Shown here one piece after another: positions 61,069 to 64,000 of a stretch of DNA of 64,000 bases (the stretch's first letter is position 1; each line of letters opens with the position of its first letter). This DNA comes from Chitinophaga pinensis (GTDB lineage: Bacteria; Bacteroidota; Bacteroidia; Chitinophagales; Chitinophagaceae), in contig NZ_VOHS01000001.1 of the NCBI RefSeq assembly GCF_007896845.1, forward strand, positions 310,001 through 374,000, given 5' to 3'. The notes under the pieces are model-generated. The model ran no database searches and had not been told where the DNA came from. It worked only from the letters and a program-made list of their open reading frames with translations. The translations under genes were made by a program, and so were the position numbers.

Positions 61069-62202
61069 TTGGCAGTAAATATCAACATATCGAACTACGA
61101 AGAATTCCTGCTTAGCGCCATTGACGGTGAGTTGACAGGAGAGGAGCGTGCTGCGTTGGAGGCATTCATGGACCTTCATCCGGACATCCGGAAGGAACTG
61201 GCCCTGCTGGAATCGACTAAACTGTCGCCGGATACAAGCATGCAGTTTGATGCCAAAGACCTGCTATATCGTAAGTCTGATGTATTGTCAGCTACCAATT
61301 ACGAGCGCTTCCTGCTGGATTATGTTGATAATGAGTTAAATACGACCGAAAGGACACAGCTGGAGGCATTGATCAGCCAGCATCCGCACATAGAAAAGGA
61401 GCTACGTCTCCTGCAGGCAACCCGTTTAACCCCGGATCCTGCTGTAACATTTGAGAACAAAGCATCGCTATACAGGAAGGAAAGGACAAGGGTTCGCCCT
61501 CTGTGGTGGTGGAGTGCTGCCGCAGCCGTGGTAGCAGGTCTTTCCTTCTGGCTCATTCCGGGCCAACGTTCAGGAGAACCTGCATCTGTGGCTATAAATC
61601 AGGTAAGGGTACAGGACAATTCGTCCTCTTCCGCAACACAACAGACATTACCCGTGCCGCAGGCATCGACGCCATCTGTTGCACAAAATGACAATCCGGT
61701 TCCTTCTCAGTCACAGGTGGCTGATAACATCACCAGTGATCCTGCCGGCAAGTTACCGGTAGCCACTGATAAAAACAGGAATACCGCTTTGTCAAACGCC
61801 CTCGCCCGCAACAAGGTCTCTGATAAGGAGGTAAACCGTCAGGCACCGGAAACCAACGAAGCAAAGCAGCAGGAGCCCGCTAACCATATTCCTGACACGA
61901 GAGCGGTCGCAATCGCCAAGATACCGCAACCGGCATCTACTTCCGGCGAGGTGGTGCAGCAACTGCAGGAAAAGAGTGAACAACAGGAGAAAATACTGGC
62001 TGAAAACGCAACCGTTATAGCAGAGAAATCGGCTGCTATGGCCAATGCGACCAAGATCAGTAACGCGGCACCAGAAGCCGCCAGTGCAGCACCGGCTAAT
62101 GTGAAGGGAGAACTGGTGGTAGCGGTGACTATGAACGGAGACAGTAAACTGCTGAATGGGGTTGCTAATGTAGCCCGGTTCCTGTCCCGTAAAAAGAAAT
62201 AA
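61069..62202 (+). CDS. Anti-sigma-factor-like protein with an internally duplicated N-terminal domain
   Basis: A 377-residue protein starting with TTG. The N-terminal cytoplasmic region contains two copies of the same 61-residue unit: N9-K69 (NYEEFLLSAIDGELTGEER...LLYRK) and N77-K137 (NYERFLLDYVDNELNTTER...SLYRK). A transmembrane helix follows at 145-164 and then a long Ala/Pro/Gln-rich extracytoplasmic tail. It is likely the anti-sigma factor of the preceding gene; the duplication would allow it to bind two sigma factors or two domains. No zinc motif is present. Confidence 0.75.
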   Translation: MAVNINISNYEEFLLSAIDGELTGEERAALEAFMDLHPDIRKELALLESTKLSPDTSMQFDAKDLLYRKSDVLSATNYERFLLDYVDNELNTTERTQLEALISQHPHIEKELRLLQATRLTPDPAVTFENKASLYRKERTRVRPLWWWSAAAAVVAGLSFWLIPGQRSGEPASVAINQVRVQDNSSSSATQQTLPVPQASTPSVAQNDNPVPSQSQVADNITSDPAGKLPVATDKNRNTALSNALARNKVSDKEVNRQAPETNEAKQQEPANHIPDTRAVAIAKIPQPASTSGEVVQQLQEKSEQQEKILAENATVIAEKSAAMANATKISNAAPEAASAAPANVKGELVVAVTMNGDSKLLNGVANVARFLSRKKK

Positions 62203-62211
62203 TCAGGAAGA

Positions 62212-63144
62212 ATGAATTTTTTTGATATGAAGTGTAAAGCTTTACGCTATTTATTGTTACTGCTTATTGTAAGTGTAGGTGCACAGGCCCAGACTGCAGA
62301 CAGTCTTGTTGAGACGTTCCAGGTAAAAGGACTCATCATCATGAAGGGAAAGGATGCAAAAGGCAAACGTATCTTCAGGGTTTACAATGACACCGCCTAT
62401 GCGAAAGAAAAGTTGAAGAAGAACCTGCAAACCAGATGGTTTGTCGTGGATCTCGGCTTTAACAACTATATCGACCGCAGCGATTATGGCGGAGCGGTAG
62501 CATTATCCTATTACGCAGCACCCAACGGCTATGCTGACAGTTACAGTAAATCCTATACTTATTCTGCTGCCGGCCTCAATACCCTGGCGCCCCGCGGAGG
62601 AAGTGCACCACTTACACCTTCGGAGTTCAAGCTGATTACCGGAAAGTCCATCAATGTCAACATCTGGCTTTTCCAGCAAAGGCTGAACGTCTACAAGCAT
62701 AAGTTAAACCTGATCTATGCGCTGGGTGTCGAAATGAACAACTACCGCTTTGCGAGAAATATCACTTACGTACCGGGTTACCCGACTGAGATCGTAAGAG
62801 ATAATGTTAACTTCTCTAAAAACAAGTTGTTTGCTGAATACCTGAGCGTACCGCTGATGCTGAACTTTAACAGTAATCCGGCCCGTCCCTCCAGAGCCTT
62901 TAAAATGGGCATGGGTGTAATGGGTGGTTATCTTGTGAAAGCCAGAACCAAGCAGATCAGCAGAGAAAGAGGAAAAGAGAAAAAAGTAGATGACTTCAAC
63001 CTGAATAAATGGAAGCTCAGCCTTACCGGAGATATTGGTTATGGACCTCTTAAACTTTATGGTAATTTCGCGCTGACTCCTTTACATGATTATGGCCTGG
63101 AACAGTATCCTTTCTCAATAGGGATACGTTTTAATAGCTTTTAG
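62212..63144 (+). CDS. Outer-membrane beta-barrel protein in the sigma/anti-sigma locus
   Basis: A 310-residue exported protein (signal ends GAQAQ) of beta-barrel character: alternating hydrophobic strands, YLSVPLMLNF, GMGVMGGYLV, and a C-terminal strand QYPFSIGIRFNSF with a terminal Phe, as needed for BAM recognition. It resembles PorT-type barrels. It lies 10 bases after the anti-sigma gene and shares its transcript, so it is a probable target or sensor of the sigma system. An internal ATG at 62227 is a possible alternative start. Confidence 0.8.
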   Translation: MNFFDMKCKALRYLLLLLIVSVGAQAQTADSLVETFQVKGLIIMKGKDAKGKRIFRVYNDTAYAKEKLKKNLQTRWFVVDLGFNNYIDRSDYGGAVALSYYAAPNGYADSYSKSYTYSAAGLNTLAPRGGSAPLTPSEFKLITGKSINVNIWLFQQRLNVYKHKLNLIYALGVEMNNYRFARNITYVPGYPTEIVRDNVNFSKNKLFAEYLSVPLMLNFNSNPARPSRAFKMGMGVMGGYLVKARTKQISRERGKEKKVDDFNLNKWKLSLTGDIGYGPLKLYGNFALTPLHDYGLEQYPFSIGIRFNSF

Positions 63145-63174
63145 CGTTTTTTGGGGGATCAAAATCTAAGATGT

Positions 63175-63435
63175 ATGCGTTCTTTTATTGCCTTTCTGGC
63201 CTGTACCGGATTTATTGTATGGGCTCATTCATGTGAGAAGAGAATTGTGGGGGTTAAAATTTATGGACACAAACCCGGGGTTACTGAAAATGAAGACGAA
63301 GTCCGTTATTCGTCCTTTGATCAATCACATGAGCACCCTTTACTGTTAGCCAATATACAGACACCTGTTGCCCTCGATGCACTGTTTGTTAATGTTCAGT
63401 ATGGCCCCACTTCGGAACTGGACTGGAAGAAATAG
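63175..63435 (+). CDS. Small lipoprotein in the sigma/anti-sigma locus
   Basis: An 86-residue lipoprotein of unknown function: MRSFIAFLACTGFIVWAHSC has a lipobox cysteine C20, followed by a short mature part with EKRIVGVKIYGHKPG and a tail without known motif. The frame is open up to a TTG at 63151. It is 30 bases downstream of the barrel gene and likely cotranscribed. Confidence 0.7.
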   Translation: MRSFIAFLACTGFIVWAHSCEKRIVGVKIYGHKPGVTENEDEVRYSSFDQSHEHPLLLANIQTPVALDALFVNVQYGPTSELDWKK

Positions 63436-63499
63436 TCCATTGCTCATTTTTTAGTTCCATTTAACAAATTACTGCCCGGACACATCCGGACATTACCAT

Positions 63500-63507
63500 T
63501 ATATTTG
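63500..63507 (+). promoter_or_regulatory. Candidate -7 box for the M16 peptidase gene
   Basis: TATATTTG fits TAnnTTTG and lies 32 bases before the ATG. A -33 TTG at the correct distance is not clear, so the gene may be read partly from the upstream operon. Confidence 0.4.
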
Positions 63508-63539
63508 GTAATGTTTATTTTATTTTCAAAAACCAATTC

Positions 63540-64000
63540 ATGAACCTCATTCAAAAAGCAATCTGCTTATTGCTGCTGGCCTGTTCTATGTCCACAATAG
63601 CAGGAGCACAACAAAAGAAGTACGAATGGAAAGAGGGCACATCAGGAGGATATACCTATAAGTATATCGTAAATGATCCGATGAAAGCCCGCTTTTACAC
63701 GCTGAAAAACGGACTCACTGTTATCCTGTCTGTCAACAAAAAAGATCCACGTATTCAGACGCTGATCGGCACACGTGCCGGTAGCAACGACGATCCGGCT
63801 GATCACACCGGTCTGGCACACTACCTTGAACACCTGCTGTTCAAAGGTACCCAGCAGTACGGATCACTGGACTGGTCGAAGGAAAAACCTTATCTGGATC
63901 AGATCGAAGGGCTGTATGATACTTACAATCATACAACCGGTACTACTGCCCGCAATGCAGTGTATCACAAAATTGACAGCGTATCCGGTCTGGCAGCGAA
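63540..64000 (+). CDS. M16-family zinc peptidase, N-terminal part (runs off the right edge)
   Basis: The first 153 residues of an insulinase-type (M16) peptidase. It has a signal peptide (MNLIQKAICLLLLACSMSTIAGA, cleaved before QQ), the strand FYTLKNGLTVILS and the inverted zinc motif HYLEH (H94, E97, H98), so it should be catalytically active if the third ligand (Glu about 75 residues later) exists beyond the window. The gene continues past base 64000. It closes the sigma/anti-sigma/barrel locus and could degrade misfolded or processed envelope proteins. Confidence 0.88.
   Translation, partial: MNLIQKAICLLLLACSMSTIAGAQQKKYEWKEGTSGGYTYKYIVNDPMKARFYTLKNGLTVILSVNKKDPRIQTLIGTRAGSNDDPADHTGLAHYLEHLLFKGTQQYGSLDWSKEKPYLDQIEGLYDTYNHTTGTTARNAVYHKIDSVSGLAA

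Noticed and set aside
1..64000. CRISPR arrays, insertion sequences, prophage or integrase genes, tRNA or rRNA genes
   Set aside because: I searched for regularly spaced repeats, transposase or integrase motifs and tRNA arms, and none was convincing.

Overview
The window is chromosomal DNA from a member of the Bacteroidota, most like the Chitinophagaceae (Chitinophaga-type). The reasons are Bacteroidota promoters (TTTG/TTG, about 19 bases, TAnnTTTG) without strong Shine-Dalgarno sites, many secreted lipoproteins and OMP beta-barrels, an IspG of the long Bacteroidota type, a methionine synthase split into two genes, Bat-type von Willebrand and TPR proteins, DUF4286 and DUF3298 proteins, and small ribosomal protein THX. 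The genus is inferred. I see no rRNA, tRNA, CRISPR array, insertion sequence or prophage; the region is mostly stable core chromosome with small accessory islands.

Layout. 1-9.4 kb is mainly minus strand: HhH-GPD DNA glycosylase, M28 peptidase, cysS, two tandem membrane-anchored EEP-fold proteins, two tandem rhomboid-like proteins, and rlmD. 9.4-13.4 kb (plus) holds a TlpA-like thioredoxin protein and three paralogous porin-family barrels. 13.6-21.7 kb holds metF, lptB, a GH3-family protein, fabG, an SMP-30-like secreted protein, a lipoprotein and a 37-kDa nucleoid-associated protein. 21.9-27.4 kb (minus) holds ricT-like PSP1, holB, a glutathione peroxidase, comF-like and radA. 28-33.2 kb (plus) holds a membrane zinc peptidase and the translation block rplM-rpsI-rpsB-tsf-pyrH. 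33.3-37.2 kb holds a DUF3298 lipoprotein, pdxH, a 38-codon THX gene, HU, DUF4286 and xth. 37.3-41.1 kb is the split metH.

41.4-42 kb is a small plus-strand transcription unit, divergent from metH, that encodes a cysteine-rich micropeptide and a short ORF. 42-47.6 kb (minus) holds recR, an Ig-like lipoprotein and a helicase-nuclease fusion. 47.6-50.4 kb holds SRPBCC, an ECF-like sigma factor with two anti-sigma-like proteins, and a lipocalin-like lipoprotein. 50.5-54.8 kb (minus) holds a LysR regulator, a lysine-rich repeat protein, ispG and def. 54.9-60.2 kb holds an AraC regulator, the BatB/BatC-like pair, a class D beta-lactamase and kbl. 60.5-64 kb is a second sigma/anti-sigma locus followed by a beta-barrel, a small lipoprotein and an M16 peptidase that runs off the right edge.

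Methyl-group and sulfur metabolism recur: MetF makes 5-methyl-THF, which the split MetH uses, and the divergent Cys-rich micropeptide could be a sulfur-sensing leader. The best candidates for something undescribed are that micropeptide unit (with a possible +1 frameshift), the self-contained sigma/anti-sigma/barrel/protease locus with an ECF-like promoter, an orphan promoter-terminator pair between 52.0 and 52.26 kb, and a set of long near-perfect hairpins placed between genes. Nothing here was checked by database search.
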